61,399 bases of DNA. It comes from an uncultured Synergistaceae bacterium (lineage in GTDB: Bacteria; Synergistota; Synergistia; Synergistales; Dethiosulfovibrionaceae). Position numbers and translations under genes: made by a program. Shown in pieces: positions 34,741-43,155 of the stretch; the first letter of the stretch is position 1; every line of letters starts with the position of its first letter. The notes under the pieces were generated by a model, which saw nothing but the letters and a program-made list of their open reading frames with translations, was not told where the DNA came from and did no database searches. The stretch covers positions 1-61,399 of the forward strand of contig CABTYW010000002.1 of the NCBI GenBank assembly GCA_902489135.1, written 5' to 3'.

Positions 34741-35164
34741 CAAGATCGGACACCCCCTCCGCCAGCGAAGTGAACTTTTCAAGCATTTCATCGTTGCTGG
34801 CGTTCCACGTTCCGCCGTTCCAGATCTCCAGGTGATCGTTGACGCCGTTGATCACCACGCCGCTTTGCAGATCGGCGTATTTACGAAGCCTGGCGGAAAG
34901 CAAAATGCGCCCCTGACCGTCCACCGGCAGTTCTTCTGCCGCTCCGAGCAGCGTGCGCATGAACTGGCGCGCCTGACCTTTTGTAAAGGGAAGCGATTGA
35001 AGTTTCCGGAGGTACTCATTCCAAGAGTCCAGGGGATAGACGGCAACGCAATTGTCGAGGCCCACTGTACAAATCACCGTGTCCCCGATCTGGGATCTGA
35101 ACTTTGCCGGCATGACCAGTCGTCCCTTGCTGTCTATTCTGTGGTCATAGCTCCCCATGAACAT
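34733..35164 (-). CDS. mraZ: Transcriptional regulator MraZ
   Basis: A 143-residue protein with two AbrB-like halves. The first half has D-S-K-G-R-L-V-M-P-A-K-F-R and the second D-G-Q-G-R-I-L-L-S-A-R-L-R, the paired D-x-K/Q-G-R DNA-binding motifs of MraZ. In other bacteria it forms a ring and represses its own division operon by binding TGGG-like repeats. Exactly such repeats lie directly upstream at 35170-35199. ATG 35164 has GGGGGAG five bases before it; an earlier in-frame start at 35257 lies across the promoter and is rejected. First gene of the division cluster. Confidence 0.95.
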   Translation of the reverse strand: MFMGSYDHRIDSKGRLVMPAKFRSQIGDTVICTVGLDNCVAVYPLDSWNEYLRKLQSLPFTKGQARQFMRTLLGAAEELPVDGQGRILLSARLRKYADLQSGVVINGVNDHLEIWNGGTWNASNDEMLEKFTSLAEGVSDLGI

Positions 35165-35169
35165 CTTTT

Positions 35170-35199
35170 CTCCCCCACTTTCTACCACTTCGCTCCACT
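35170..35199 (-). promoter_or_regulatory. MraZ operator: three AGTGG repeats with exact 10-bp period
   Basis: On the minus strand AGTGG begins at 35199, 35189 and 35179. The last repeat runs into the ribosome binding site of mraZ and the first lies just after the expected transcription start. The 10-bp period puts all three on one face of the helix. Confidence 0.85.
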
Positions 35200-35209
35200 C
35201 GCTGGACCT

Positions 35210-35238
35210 AGAATAACGTCTTTCCAGGCTTCGGTCAA
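35210..35238 (-). promoter_or_regulatory. Promoter of the division and cell wall operon
   Basis: On the minus strand TTGACC (35233-35238), 17-bp spacer, TATTCT (35210-35215), with transcription expected near 35203, immediately before the MraZ repeats. Confidence 0.7.
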
Positions 35239-35334
35239 TAAGCCCCCGGAGCCCCACAATCGTAGTAAAAAGAGCCTTTTGACAGTTTGTTTTCCTTCCT
35301 GCTCTTTTGACGTTAAAAAGTCAACGCCATGAAA

Positions 35335-35373
35335 GCAAAAAAACTGAGCCGCTCTTTTAAAGAGACGGCTCAG
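35335..35373 (-). terminator. Terminator of rnpB
   Basis: CTGAGCCG-T-CTCTT on the minus strand pairs with its complement with one bulged base (35344-35373), followed by a T7 run (complement of A-run at 35337-35343). It isolates rnpB from the mraZ promoter. Confidence 0.8.
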
Positions 35374-35467
35374 CTAAAATTTTCTAAATATTAAAATAAC
35401 TACGTTAATAAATTTTCAGAATATTCGATATATTCCATGGCGCTACACATTTACATCCTGAAAAAAG

Positions 35468-35806
35468 GAGTGATCCATAAGCCGGGTTCTGTCTTGGATA
35501 GTCATTTATCTAGGGCATGCATTGCTGCATGTCTCAAGCGATCTGTACCCGGAGGTCGGCGGGCAGCCTCAACCCTCCCTATTCGATCTTGCTCCGGACG
35601 GGGTTTGCCTGGCACAGCAGTCGCCTGCTGCCCGGTGGGCTCTTACCCCACCATTTCACCCTTACCCGGTACGGAAACCGGGCGGTCTGATCTCTGTTGC
35701 ACTTTCCTGTGGCTTGCGCCAACTGGACGTTATCCAGCGTCCTGCCCTGCGGAGCCCGGACTTTCCTCTCCCGCTTGCGCGGCGGCGACTATCGGGATCA
35801 CTCCCT
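35468..35806 (-). ncRNA. rnpB: RNase P RNA, bacterial type A
   Basis: Read on the minus strand, the conserved cores are unmistakable: GAGGAAAGTCCGGGCTCC in P4 5' side and J3/4, GCAGGGCAGGACGCTGG-type helices, CCACAGAAA-like ACAGGAAAGTGC, AGGGTGAAATGGTGGGGTAAGAG-like P9-P11 region, and the closing ACAGAACCCGGCTTATGG 3' strand. Length is about 340 nt. With the RnpA protein it removes 5' leaders from pre-tRNAs. It has its own promoter at 35812-35840 and terminator at 35335-35373, and lies between the division operon and the LOR/SDH operon. End positions are accurate to within a few bases. Confidence 0.97.
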
Positions 35807-35811
35807 AGGTC

Positions 35812-35840
35812 AGTATATCATGATTCATTCCGTCCGTCAC
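35812..35840 (-). promoter_or_regulatory. Promoter of rnpB
   Basis: On the minus strand GTGACG (35835-35840), 17-bp spacer, TATACT (35812-35817), six bases before the expected RNA 5' end. Confidence 0.6.
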
Positions 35841-36192
35841 TGAGCAAAACAGGAAAAATCAACGTTTGTCCGCGATGATTCTTCATCCCGCCTGTCACCG
35901 GGCAAAACGTTTTTGCCAAGAGCGAAAAGTTCCGAAAAAATTTTGTCGCCGGCATCGAAAATCATTCTCTTCTCCGTCGGGCATAAGGCCGAAGCGGGAG
36001 AAGGCGTTTCCCATTTTCAGCTTTCAAGGACGCAGGAGACATGTTCTGTGCGAGGGCTTCAACAGCACAGCTCGAATCTTTCGTATAAAAAAGAAACTGA
36101 AGCTCTCATTGGGCCAATAAACGCCATCGAAAAAATTTCCGAGTGGAAGGGCCTGTTTTTTTTACGATCTTTTCATCATGCTCCGAGCAACG
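35841..36192. other. Intergenic stretch without a recognisable gene
   Basis: About 350 bp between rnpB and the LOR/SDH operon terminator. Only short frames occur, none with a convincing start or domain. No hairpin beyond the terminator that follows. Confidence 0.5.
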
Positions 36193-36229
36193 AATTGCCC
36201 CGACGCCGGCAATGGGCGTCGGGGCAATT
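36193..36229. terminator. Hairpin ending the LOR/SDH operon
   Basis: Perfect 15-bp arms AATTGCCCCGACGCC (36193-36207) and complement (36215-36229) around a 7-nt loop, 12 bp past the stop of the last gene. T runs are short on both sides. Confidence 0.75.
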
Positions 36230-36241
36230 TTCAAAGTGCTG

Positions 36242-37345
36242 TCAGTGAATTTTTTTATTCAGCGCGCGGTCAAGGTTGCGCACAAAATCCTGGGTGTTGG
36301 TCACCATACTGACGGCCGTCACGGTGCCGCGGTCAGAGAGCTTGTTGACGGCGAACTCCTGCACGTCAATGGAATACATGTACACGGGACGAACAACGCC
36401 GTTGAATTCGTTGTAGGACGGTGTCATGTTGCCCGTAGCAATAGTATACAGAATGGCCGACATCATGATCATCGTCGAGGTCTTGCGCGCGTGAACGCGC
36501 ATGGCGTTCTGCGCGTCGTAAACGTTATTGTAAGCGCCGGGGAGAGCCAGGCGGTCTCTGATGGTACCGGCCATCACCAGTGCCGTGCCGCACTCCACGC
36601 AGGCTTTCACGAAGCCGTCTTTGACTTTGCCGGAGCCGATCAGTTCTTTGAGCGATCCATAAGAATTGGCAAGGTTGATGGTGTTGTAGAGGTTGTAGGT
36701 GGTATTCTGCTCGCGCTCAAACACGTTCTGTCCCCACGAAGTGCCGAAAATGCCGCGCTCGAGGTCGAAGGCCGCCGTTTCGGAGCCGCAGAACACCGCC
36801 TGCACGTAGCCGTTACGAATGAGGCGCTCCAGCCCCAGGCGGGAATTTTCGTCGAGAGACAGGGCGGTTCCCACCACAAGGGTCACGTAGCCGTGATGTT
36901 CGCGCTCGTAGCGCAGAACTTGGTAGAGATTGTCGTAGTCGATGGAAAAGGCCGTTTCGCGGGAGCGTCCCTGACGGAACGCGAAAGTATCGGAAGTCGC
37001 CTCTTCTGCCAAAAAGCCCTGAGTCCAGACGTAGATGCCTTCGCTGGCGTCCTCGGTGCGGCCGATGACCACTTTGTCGCCTTTTTTCAAATTGCGGAAC
37101 TCCACGATTTCCACCCGCTCCTGACCGGGCGTGTCGCAGGCCACGCAGACGGTGTCCATGCGGCTCTGGGTCGCGAGCACCCATTTGCCGTTGATCTTGA
37201 AGTACTCGGGATAGACCGACAGGGCGTGATAGTGACGGGGGCTGATACCGTCGCGCTCCACAGCCTCGAGGCGGCAGTTGGGCGCGTTTTTCAGAAAGTC
37301 CCGGTTGAAATCGGGATGATGATATTTGGGCATCTCGAAGTTCAT
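36242..37345 (-). CDS. LOR/SDH-domain protein (TIGR00300-like), diverged paralogue
   Basis: A 367-residue protein sharing the whole length of the upstream paralogue, from N-F-E-M-P-K near the start to D-F-V-R-N-L-D-R-A-L at the end. The family includes archaeal ornithine cyclodeaminases and the C-terminal domain of the arginine dihydrolase ArgZ/AgrE. Two blocks conserved in the paralogue are changed: H-D-L-E-G reads F193-D-L-E-R and A-G-S-I-R-D-D-G-P-L-P reads A-G-T-I-R-D-R-L-A-L-P (259-269). These changes sit in the presumed NAD/substrate site, so this copy may be a non-catalytic or altered partner. ATG 37345 overlaps the paralogue stop (ATGA) and has GAGGAGG before it, implying equal production and perhaps a heteromer. 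Confidence 0.85.
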   Translation of the reverse strand: MNFEMPKYHHPDFNRDFLKNAPNCRLEAVERDGISPRHYHALSVYPEYFKINGKWVLATQSRMDTVCVACDTPGQERVEIVEFRNLKKGDKVVIGRTEDASEGIYVWTQGFLAEEATSDTFAFRQGRSRETAFSIDYDNLYQVLRYEREHHGYVTLVVGTALSLDENSRLGLERLIRNGYVQAVFCGSETAAFDLERGIFGTSWGQNVFEREQNTTYNLYNTINLANSYGSLKELIGSGKVKDGFVKACVECGTALVMAGTIRDRLALPGAYNNVYDAQNAMRVHARKTSTMIMMSAILYTIATGNMTPSYNEFNGVVRPVYMYSIDVQEFAVNKLSDRGTVTAVSMVTNTQDFVRNLDRALNKKIH

Positions 37346-38508
37346 TTGCGGGCCTCCTCGCTCTGCGCGTTCTTTGCAGAGACACATTCCCCGGCGGGAA
37401 TTTTCATGGCGTCGACTTCGGACTTGTCCACGGACCCGATGAGCGCGCGCTCGCAGTTGACCACGAAGTCCTGCACGTTGGTGTTCATGGGCACCACGGC
37501 GATATGTTCCCGCGCGGCCACAACCTTGTTGGTGACGTTCTCGGTGATGTCGATGCTGTACATGTAAACCGGCATGATGGAACCGTCCTTGCGGATGCCA
37601 TAGCTTGACGCCATGTTGGCCACTGACAGGCTGTGCAGCATGGTGGCAATGCCGATGATGAGAGTGGCTTTGTCGAGATGTTTTTTCATCTCCGTCAGCG
37701 CTCTGTCGGTGTCGCCGATGACCTCGGGCAGCGGGCCGTCGTCGCGGATGGAGCCGGCCAAAACGAGAGGCACGTTCATGGAAACCAGCGTCTTGATGAT
37801 GCCGTTTTTGACGTGACCATCATCGATAAATTTCTTCGTGGACCCCGCCGTGCGCACTTCGTTGAGCAGGTCCAGGTGATTGTAGTGTCCCATGGGCTGG
37901 TTTTCCTGGGTGTAAATGTTCTGTCCCAGTGCGGTGCCGAGGAAACCGCCCTCAAGGTCGTGGGTGGCCATGGCGTTGCCGCCCATCATGCAACTGATGT
38001 AGCCGTTTTCGGCCAGATGGTTGAGCGCCACGCGGGTGTCATAATCGAAGACGACGCTGGGGCCAAGCACCCAGACGATGTAGCCGCCGTTGTCGCGTTC
38101 GTATTCAAGCTGCTCGAAGAGCCTGTCGTAATCGGAAGTATAGGCCGTTTCCACCGCCCGTCCCGGCGTGGAATAAACGCTCTGCGGAAAACCTTCTTTA
38201 TAGACGAGGATGCCTTCCGAACCGTCGACGGCGCGCCCGAGGACGACGCTGTCGCCCACTTGGAGGTCGCGAATTTCGGTGACGCGGATTTTTTCGTCTT
38301 TCAGCACGGCGACGCAGTTGAGGGAATTATGCTCCGGCAGCTGCCACGTTCCGTTGCAGCGATAATAGGTGGGCAGATGGGTGGTCAGATAAAAGCCTTC
38401 GGGCGCCACGCCCTTCTTTTTAACTTGAGCGCACTTGATTTCGCCGGCACTCCGATATTTTTCGTCGTTGAAGTCGGGGGCCGTAAAAAGCGGCATTTCA
38501 AACTTCAT
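37342..38508 (-). CDS. LOR/SDH-domain protein (TIGR00300-like), probable ornithine cyclodeaminase-type catalytic copy
   Basis: A 388-residue cytoplasmic protein. It keeps the family's hallmark blocks: G-G-N-A-M-A-T-H183-D-L-E-G-G, G-T-A-L-G-Q near 191, A-G-S-I-R-D-D-G-P-L-P (251-261), I-A-T-M-L-H-S and M-Y-S-I-D-I-T. Related archaeal proteins convert ornithine to proline and ammonia using bound NAD. Neighbouring carbamate kinase and ornithine carbamoyltransferase genes supply the ornithine context, so the same reaction is a reasonable inference. The first 20 residues (M-K-F-E-M-P-L-F-T-A-P-D-F-N) also match the paralogue. ATG 38508 has GAGGAG upstream and overlaps the stop of the decayed araC-type gene. 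Confidence 0.87.
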   Translation of the reverse strand: MKFEMPLFTAPDFNDEKYRSAGEIKCAQVKKKGVAPEGFYLTTHLPTYYRCNGTWQLPEHNSLNCVAVLKDEKIRVTEIRDLQVGDSVVLGRAVDGSEGILVYKEGFPQSVYSTPGRAVETAYTSDYDRLFEQLEYERDNGGYIVWVLGPSVVFDYDTRVALNHLAENGYISCMMGGNAMATHDLEGGFLGTALGQNIYTQENQPMGHYNHLDLLNEVRTAGSTKKFIDDGHVKNGIIKTLVSMNVPLVLAGSIRDDGPLPEVIGDTDRALTEMKKHLDKATLIIGIATMLHSLSVANMASSYGIRKDGSIMPVYMYSIDITENVTNKVVAAREHIAVVPMNTNVQDFVVNCERALIGSVDKSEVDAMKIPAGECVSAKNAQSEEARK

Positions 38509-39502
38509 GATTGCTCCTCTCTGAACTGATGAGACTGACGGCTGATCAGAGCCGATCCGTCTTTCTGTTCCGTCACTGGTTCTCTGAACTCGCCGGCTGT
38601 CACTTTCAGCCATTTCAGAAAGTTTCTGTTGAAACTCCTCAATGAATTATAACCCACGTGAAAGGCGATGTCCGTCACCGACTTTTCAGTGTTCAGCAGC
38701 AGATTGGCCGCCTCGCGGATCCGAATAAAATTCAAAAAATTCGTGAAGTTCATCTCCGCAATGGAACTCAGCGATTCGTTGACCGCGCGAGGTGTCACGT
38801 TAAAGCGTTCGGCCACGTTCAGCACCGTCAGCTTGCCCGGATAGTTCCGGTAAATGTACTCGATAATATCGCCTCCCCGGGGAGCGGAAAGCTCCGCAGG
38901 GACGTTAAGAATGTCCCGGCAGCAGCGCCGGAACTGTTGCGCCCCCATGCCCCAGCCCGTGGCCCAAAACGCGTGAGAGGCGGGAGACGTGGGAGGAACC
39001 AAGGATCTCGGCAATCTCGGCAAGAGGCAGGTTGGTGTGCAGCAACAGGAATCTGACTTTTGACAGCTTCATTTCCTGGATAAGTTCGCCCAATCTCAGT
39101 CCCGTCACTTTAAAGATATAGCGCGACAATGAAGCTTCGCTGACAAAGTAGATGCGGCTCAGGTCGTGAAGGGTCAGCCGGCGGTGCAGATTGGGGGATA
39201 AATAAGAAGGCAAGAGCGCAGCGGCTCCAAAACTTCCACGATTTCGGAAATTTCTCAGGGAAGCAGCGCGATAACGGCCCCGGTTCCATGGCATATTTGC
39301 GGTCGTAGATTTTGATAACGCACTTTCACGAAGGGACGTAAAGAAAACGGCTGTTTTTGTGCAGCAGGGGGCTTGTGGGCGCGCTGTCGGACGGCACTTC
39401 AAAATAGGGTACAATGCCCTCGCAAAAGGCCGCTCGATAAAATTCCTGAATTTCAACGTGATTCCACGATTGGGGACTTCCTCGCTTTTTTCGGGAAGTC
39501 AT
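38505..39502 (-). pseudogene. Decayed AraC-family regulator with two helix-turn-helix domains
   Basis: Fragments of one gene are spread over three frames. It begins with ATG 39502 behind GGAGGAGG (MTSRKKRG..., a cupin-like N-terminus), hits TGA near 39326, continues in another frame around 39300-39190 (E-I-S-E-I-V-E-V-L-E-P-L) with another stop, then in a third frame through L-T-L-H-D-L-S-R-I-Y-F and an AraC helix-turn-helix. A frameshift at about 38965-38975, in a GCGTTTTGGG run, breaks the conserved S-R-F-W-A-T-G-W-G-M-G segment. The last frame holds a second AraC DNA-binding domain ending at 38505. At least three lesions argue against sequencing error. The intact ancestor probably regulated the LOR/SDH genes, whose start overlaps its stop. 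Confidence 0.82.
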
Positions 39503-39555
39503 AAACGCTCCCTCCTCCGGCCTATGAAAACACAAGGGCAGCCCGTATATGCCGG

Positions 39556-40485
39556 CTAGGCCTGAATCCAGGTGCCCGTGAAGCCTTCAAGGCCTTCTTT
39601 TGCCTTTTCAAGCGACGTGATCAGGGCCTTGCGCCCCGATTTTGAACGGACAAAAGCGATGGCCGCTTTGATCTTGGGCAGCATGGAGCCTTCGGCGAAT
39701 TCATTGTTTTCGATGTACTGCTCGGCTTCGGCCGCTGTCAGTCGGTCAAGCCATTTCTGATCGGGCGTGCCGAAATGAATGGCCACTTTTTCGACGGCGG
39801 TGAGGATGACCAACACGTCGGCATCGATGGTCTCAGCCAGTTTTACCGACGTGAAATCCTTGTCGATCACGGCATCGACGCCCACAAAAACGCCGTCTTT
39901 TTCAACCACCGGAACTCCGCCTCCGCCGCCGGCGATGACAGTCACGCCCATGTCCACCAACTTGCGTACGGATTCCTCTTCCACAATGCGGCGTGGCAGA
40001 GGCGAAGCGACAACCTGTCGATAGCCGCGGCCGGCGTCCTCAACGACGCTGACGCCCGCGGCGGCCAGCTTGTCGGCGTCCTCTTTGCTCATAAAGCCGC
40101 CGATGGGTTTGGTGGGACGCTGAAAGGAAGGGTCGGACGCATCCACCTGAACCTGCGTCACCACGGTGACGGCGCTGCCGGTCATGTTTCTGGCGCGGAA
40201 TTCGTTGCACACGGCATTCTGCAGGTGGTAACCGATGTAACCTTCGCTCATGGCGTCGCACTCGGGAAAGGGAACAAGGGGCTGTTTTTCTCCCGATTTT
40301 GCGGCAATGTCCATGGACTTCTTGATCATGCCCACCTGCGGGCCGTTGCCGTGGCACACCAGAACCTGCACTCCCGACTCAACAAAATCCACGATGGAGC
40401 GCGCCGAACGTTTGACGCGCTCTTTCTGTTCTTCAGGCGTGTTCCCCAGGGCGTTGCCGCCAAGAGCAATCACAACTTTTTTCAT
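39556..40485 (-). CDS. arcC: Carbamate kinase
   Basis: A 309-residue enzyme of typical length making ATP from carbamoyl phosphate and ADP, releasing carbamate. The opening V-V-I-A-L-G-G-N-A-L-G, V-C-H-G-N-G-P-Q-V-G near residue 46, I-A-G-G-G-G-G-V-P-V-V and the K-D-F-T-S-V-K-L-A run are diagnostic. ATG 40485 (MKKVV) is preferred, with the ATG two codons upstream as an alternative. It supplies the substrate-level phosphorylation step of arginine/citrulline fermentation together with the ornithine carbamoyltransferase encoded at 43156-44148. No arginine deiminase gene is in the window. Confidence 0.96.
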   Translation of the reverse strand: MKKVVIALGGNALGNTPEEQKERVKRSARSIVDFVESGVQVLVCHGNGPQVGMIKKSMDIAAKSGEKQPLVPFPECDAMSEGYIGYHLQNAVCNEFRARNMTGSAVTVVTQVQVDASDPSFQRPTKPIGGFMSKEDADKLAAAGVSVVEDAGRGYRQVVASPLPRRIVEEESVRKLVDMGVTVIAGGGGGVPVVEKDGVFVGVDAVIDKDFTSVKLAETIDADVLVILTAVEKVAIHFGTPDQKWLDRLTAAEAEQYIENNEFAEGSMLPKIKAAIAFVRSKSGRKALITSLEKAKEGLEGFTGTWIQA

Positions 40486-40520
40486 TTTCATCACCCGGTA
40501 TGATATATGTGTGTCGGCCA

Positions 40521-41174
40521 TCAAACAACATAGATGCCGTCGGCGCTGACAATCACCTGCGCGCCGGAACGCCAAACGCCGCTAAGCCAGACGGAAGCCA
40601 AATCGGTAAGCACCGCTTTTTCCATGCAACGCGCCACGGGATGCGTCCCGATCTCGTCATCCGTGGCCGAGACGACGGCATCGAGCATCCCGTCGTCCCG
40701 ACGGAGCTCTATACGCACTTGTTCCAATTCCTCCCGCAGGGCTTCAAGGCGATGAAGCGGAAACTCCCGGCGTTCCTGCGGCGTAAAGTCGTCGATATAA
40801 AAGGCGCCGTCAGGGGTTTCGCGCAAATATTCCGTCACCGGCGGACGGTGCTCTCTCCCGGTGACGGTGAAAAAGATCAGCGTGTTGCGAAAGTCCACAA
40901 CTCTACCCTTGTTGTCGGTGATTTCCCGTCGGCGGCGCGGGGGCTCTTGCCCGCTCACCGAAACGACCCTGTGATCCCGACGACGGTAGCAAAGCTTAGC
41001 GATGCCCGACAAAGAGTGTCGAGCGGAAAGTGCCTCCGTCAGTTTTTCTTCAATTGGGAAAGAACATCGACTTCGGCGTCGGGAAGCCCACTGAAAATTT
41101 CGCTCTCCTTGCGACGCAGCATGGCCGGAGACAGAGGAAGGTCGATCACTGCGGATGACGATGTTTTCCCTCAT
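40521..41174 (-). pseudogene. Relic of a ClpA/ClpB-type AAA+ ATPase with an internal deletion
   Basis: The C-terminal 130 codons resemble the second ATPase domain of ClpB-like chaperones: I-T-D-N-K-G-R-V-V-D-F-R-N-T-L-I, then a small-domain pattern F-T-P-Q-E-R-R-E-F ... L-E-L-R-R-D-D ending in L-S-G-V-W-R-S-G-A-Q-V-I-V-S-A-D-G. The segment expected before it (P-loop and Walker B of domain 2) is missing. A second frame around 41045-41150 encodes L-P-D-A-E-V-D-V-L-S-Q-L-K-K, like the linker preceding that domain, and then stops. So one frameshift and a deletion of most of the ATPase core have inactivated it. It lies between the gate transporter and arcC on the same strand. The identity is read by eye and the deletion limits are approximate. 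Confidence 0.5.
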
Positions 41175-41228
41175 CGAGAACCCGAAGGACCCCCTGCCGA
41201 AAACTTCGGAGCGTCCGCTGAAAATTCT

Positions 41229-42386
41229 CTAGGCCAACAACGCCCAGAACAGATGAGCCGCCATTCCGGCGCAAAGGCCTCCAATGGTGTGAGACAAAAT
41301 GGCGTTGCCCGTCATTTCTTTCATGTCAAGAGCGTCCATCATGGCGATATGCGTTGAAAAATAGCCGCTCCAGCACATGCAGATCGCGGTGAAAACCGCC
41401 AAGTCATTTGCCGTCGCCGCGCCCTTTTTTACCAGATCACCCACCATACCGATGGCGGCGCCGCTGCTTCCCAAGGCCGTAATGGGCACGGCGATGGCGT
41501 CCGCAGACTTGAAGCCGAACAGCGGATCGAGAATAAAACGCAATTTTGCACCGATGTAGGGCAGAAGAGCCACGCCCTCGCCGGCCGCTCCGGTGTAAGT
41601 CCCGTTGGCGCCGGGGCCGTTGGTCAGCATCAGCACAATCGTGCAGATCAGCAGCACGCCGGGAATAATGGAAAGCCCCATGTCAACGCCGCTCTTGCCG
41701 CCGTGAAGCATGGACTGAATAAACCGGGAGCCCGCCGAACCGTCGCGCACCACTCTCATATTGTCGGGGATCATCTCGTCACCGGAAACGGACATGCCCA
41801 TTTCCGTGCCGTAGTACGCTTTGGTCTTTCGCAGCATAAGACGCACCGATACAATGGATCCCACGACCGCGCCCAAGTTGCCGATCAGCGCAGCCTTCAT
41901 GGCTCCCTCGACGGACATGCTCATCATGGTGGTGGTGACGATAAGCCCCATGCCGAAGGCCGTCCCCAGGTTGGTAAGAGCCGCCATCTGGTACTTTTTG
42001 AAGTAACGTCTAAAATTGTCGTCGGTGGCGAAAGCCAGAATGGCGGGGTTATCAGACAAATAGCAGTTCATAATGCCCAGCACGCTGGATCCCGGCAGGC
42101 CGTAAAGCGGATAGACCACCGGGCGCAGGACGCGGTTGACCAGGGAAATCACGCCGAATTCCGACAACAGCCCCGCCGCTCCTCCCGCCAGTACCGACAC
42201 CGCCATCAAATAGAAGCAGACGGAAATCAACAGATCATATCCCGTCAGCATCATGGTTTTGAACATATTGGTGCAGCCCATTACCCTGCCGATGCCAATA
42301 AAAAAAGCGAGGAAGAAAAACAAAAAGACAAAAGCTTCTCCCCCGATCTCCTTCTTGAGCTTAACCGTTTCGCCGTTGACCTTCAT
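41229..42386 (-). CDS. Gate-domain (nucleoside-recognition) membrane protein, CD0519/CD1768-like
   Basis: A 385-residue protein with about ten membrane spans. Two inverted gate-like halves are suggested by G-G-A-A-G-L-L-S-E-F-G-V and, later, A-V-P-I-T-A-L-G-S-S-G-A-A-I-G-M-V-G. The N-terminal lead (K-V-N-G-E-T-V-K-L-K-K-E) is cytoplasmic. Members of this family are uncharacterised carriers often near amino acid catabolic genes. Lying in the same direction upstream of arcC and the LOR/SDH pair, it may import ornithine, citrulline or arginine, or export a product; that is inference. ATG 42386 is behind GAGGAGGGA, and a TATAAT element lies near 42475 on this strand. Confidence 0.75.
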   Translation of the reverse strand: MKVNGETVKLKKEIGGEAFVFLFFFLAFFIGIGRVMGCTNMFKTMMLTGYDLLISVCFYLMAVSVLAGGAAGLLSEFGVISLVNRVLRPVVYPLYGLPGSSVLGIMNCYLSDNPAILAFATDDNFRRYFKKYQMAALTNLGTAFGMGLIVTTTMMSMSVEGAMKAALIGNLGAVVGSIVSVRLMLRKTKAYYGTEMGMSVSGDEMIPDNMRVVRDGSAGSRFIQSMLHGGKSGVDMGLSIIPGVLLICTIVLMLTNGPGANGTYTGAAGEGVALLPYIGAKLRFILDPLFGFKSADAIAVPITALGSSGAAIGMVGDLVKKGAATANDLAVFTAICMCWSGYFSTHIAMMDALDMKEMTGNAILSHTIGGLCAGMAAHLFWALLA

Positions 42387-42411
42387 GGTCCCTCCTCAGT
42401 AAACAAGAGCG

Positions 42412-42448
42412 GAAGTTCGGTTTAACGCCGGGCGATAAACCGAACTTC
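42412..42448. repeat. Perfect 13-bp inverted repeat in the leader of the transporter gene
   Basis: Arms GAAGTTCGGTTTA (42412-42424) and exact complement (42436-42448) flank an 11-nt GC-rich loop. It lies between the probable promoter and the ribosome binding site of the transporter gene, with no T run, so it could be an operator or a leader hairpin. Confidence 0.6.
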
Positions 42449-43155
42449 ATCGCTCAGATCTCAATTGTCCCATTATAAAGCCTATTTTCAGTCGGGGAAA
42501 TACCTGGGATTGCCGAAGAAATCGTCAGCAAATGGTGCAGAGCGTGCCGCTCATCATCACCCATGCATCCCCGGCCTGTTGACGAACACCACCGACCCGG
42601 AGTGAAATCGGGAAACACGCCGGCGTTGTGAAAGAAAATGGAAGCGTCCGGCGGAAACCATCAGCGGACAATCTTGTCTCCGGTGGCGCCGAAAGCGCTC
42701 GAAAAGGCCTGATGAATGGCCACGCTCGAGTTGGCGGGAGCCGCAGCCATATTGGCCGCGCCGATGGATGAAGCCAAAGCGGTGAAATGCGGCCCGGAAG
42801 GAAAACGTTCCCCGGCTGCCTCCACAGTGGAATGCGCCATTTTGCCGAAGAGTTCCCCATGACGGCACCGAAAGAACGGAACTGCGAAAAGCGCAGTTGC
42901 TACACCATCGGGAATCCCGTGAGAAAGCGGGGAATGGAACATCCCCGGATAAATCCGGCGAGGCTGACGATTTCCGTGATACAAGACCGCATCACCGAGG
43001 CCTCCATCAAGCGCTCCTCCCCATGGGGCGTATCGGCACCGAACGTTCCTCAAAAGTCTCGTCCGATTTTCGCCCCTTGACGGGGCGCCGGAAAACCGGG
43101 GGCGCATGCCGCCGCTGAAAATCAGAGCGCCGGCGCCCCCGCATCAACGCCGCCT
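42449..43155. other. Gene-free stretch, probably a decayed gene
   Basis: About 700 bp between the transporter promoter region and the ornithine carbamoyltransferase stop. Overlapping minus-strand frames (42525-42860, 42661-43107) each have short protein-like pieces, such as M-A-H-S-T-V-E-A-A-G-E-R-F followed by an alanine-rich run, but none is intact and I cannot name the ancestor. Confidence 0.4.

Noticed and set aside
35437..35878. Two plus-strand open frames
   Set aside because: They lie exactly on the antisense strand of rnpB and have no domain or ribosome site.
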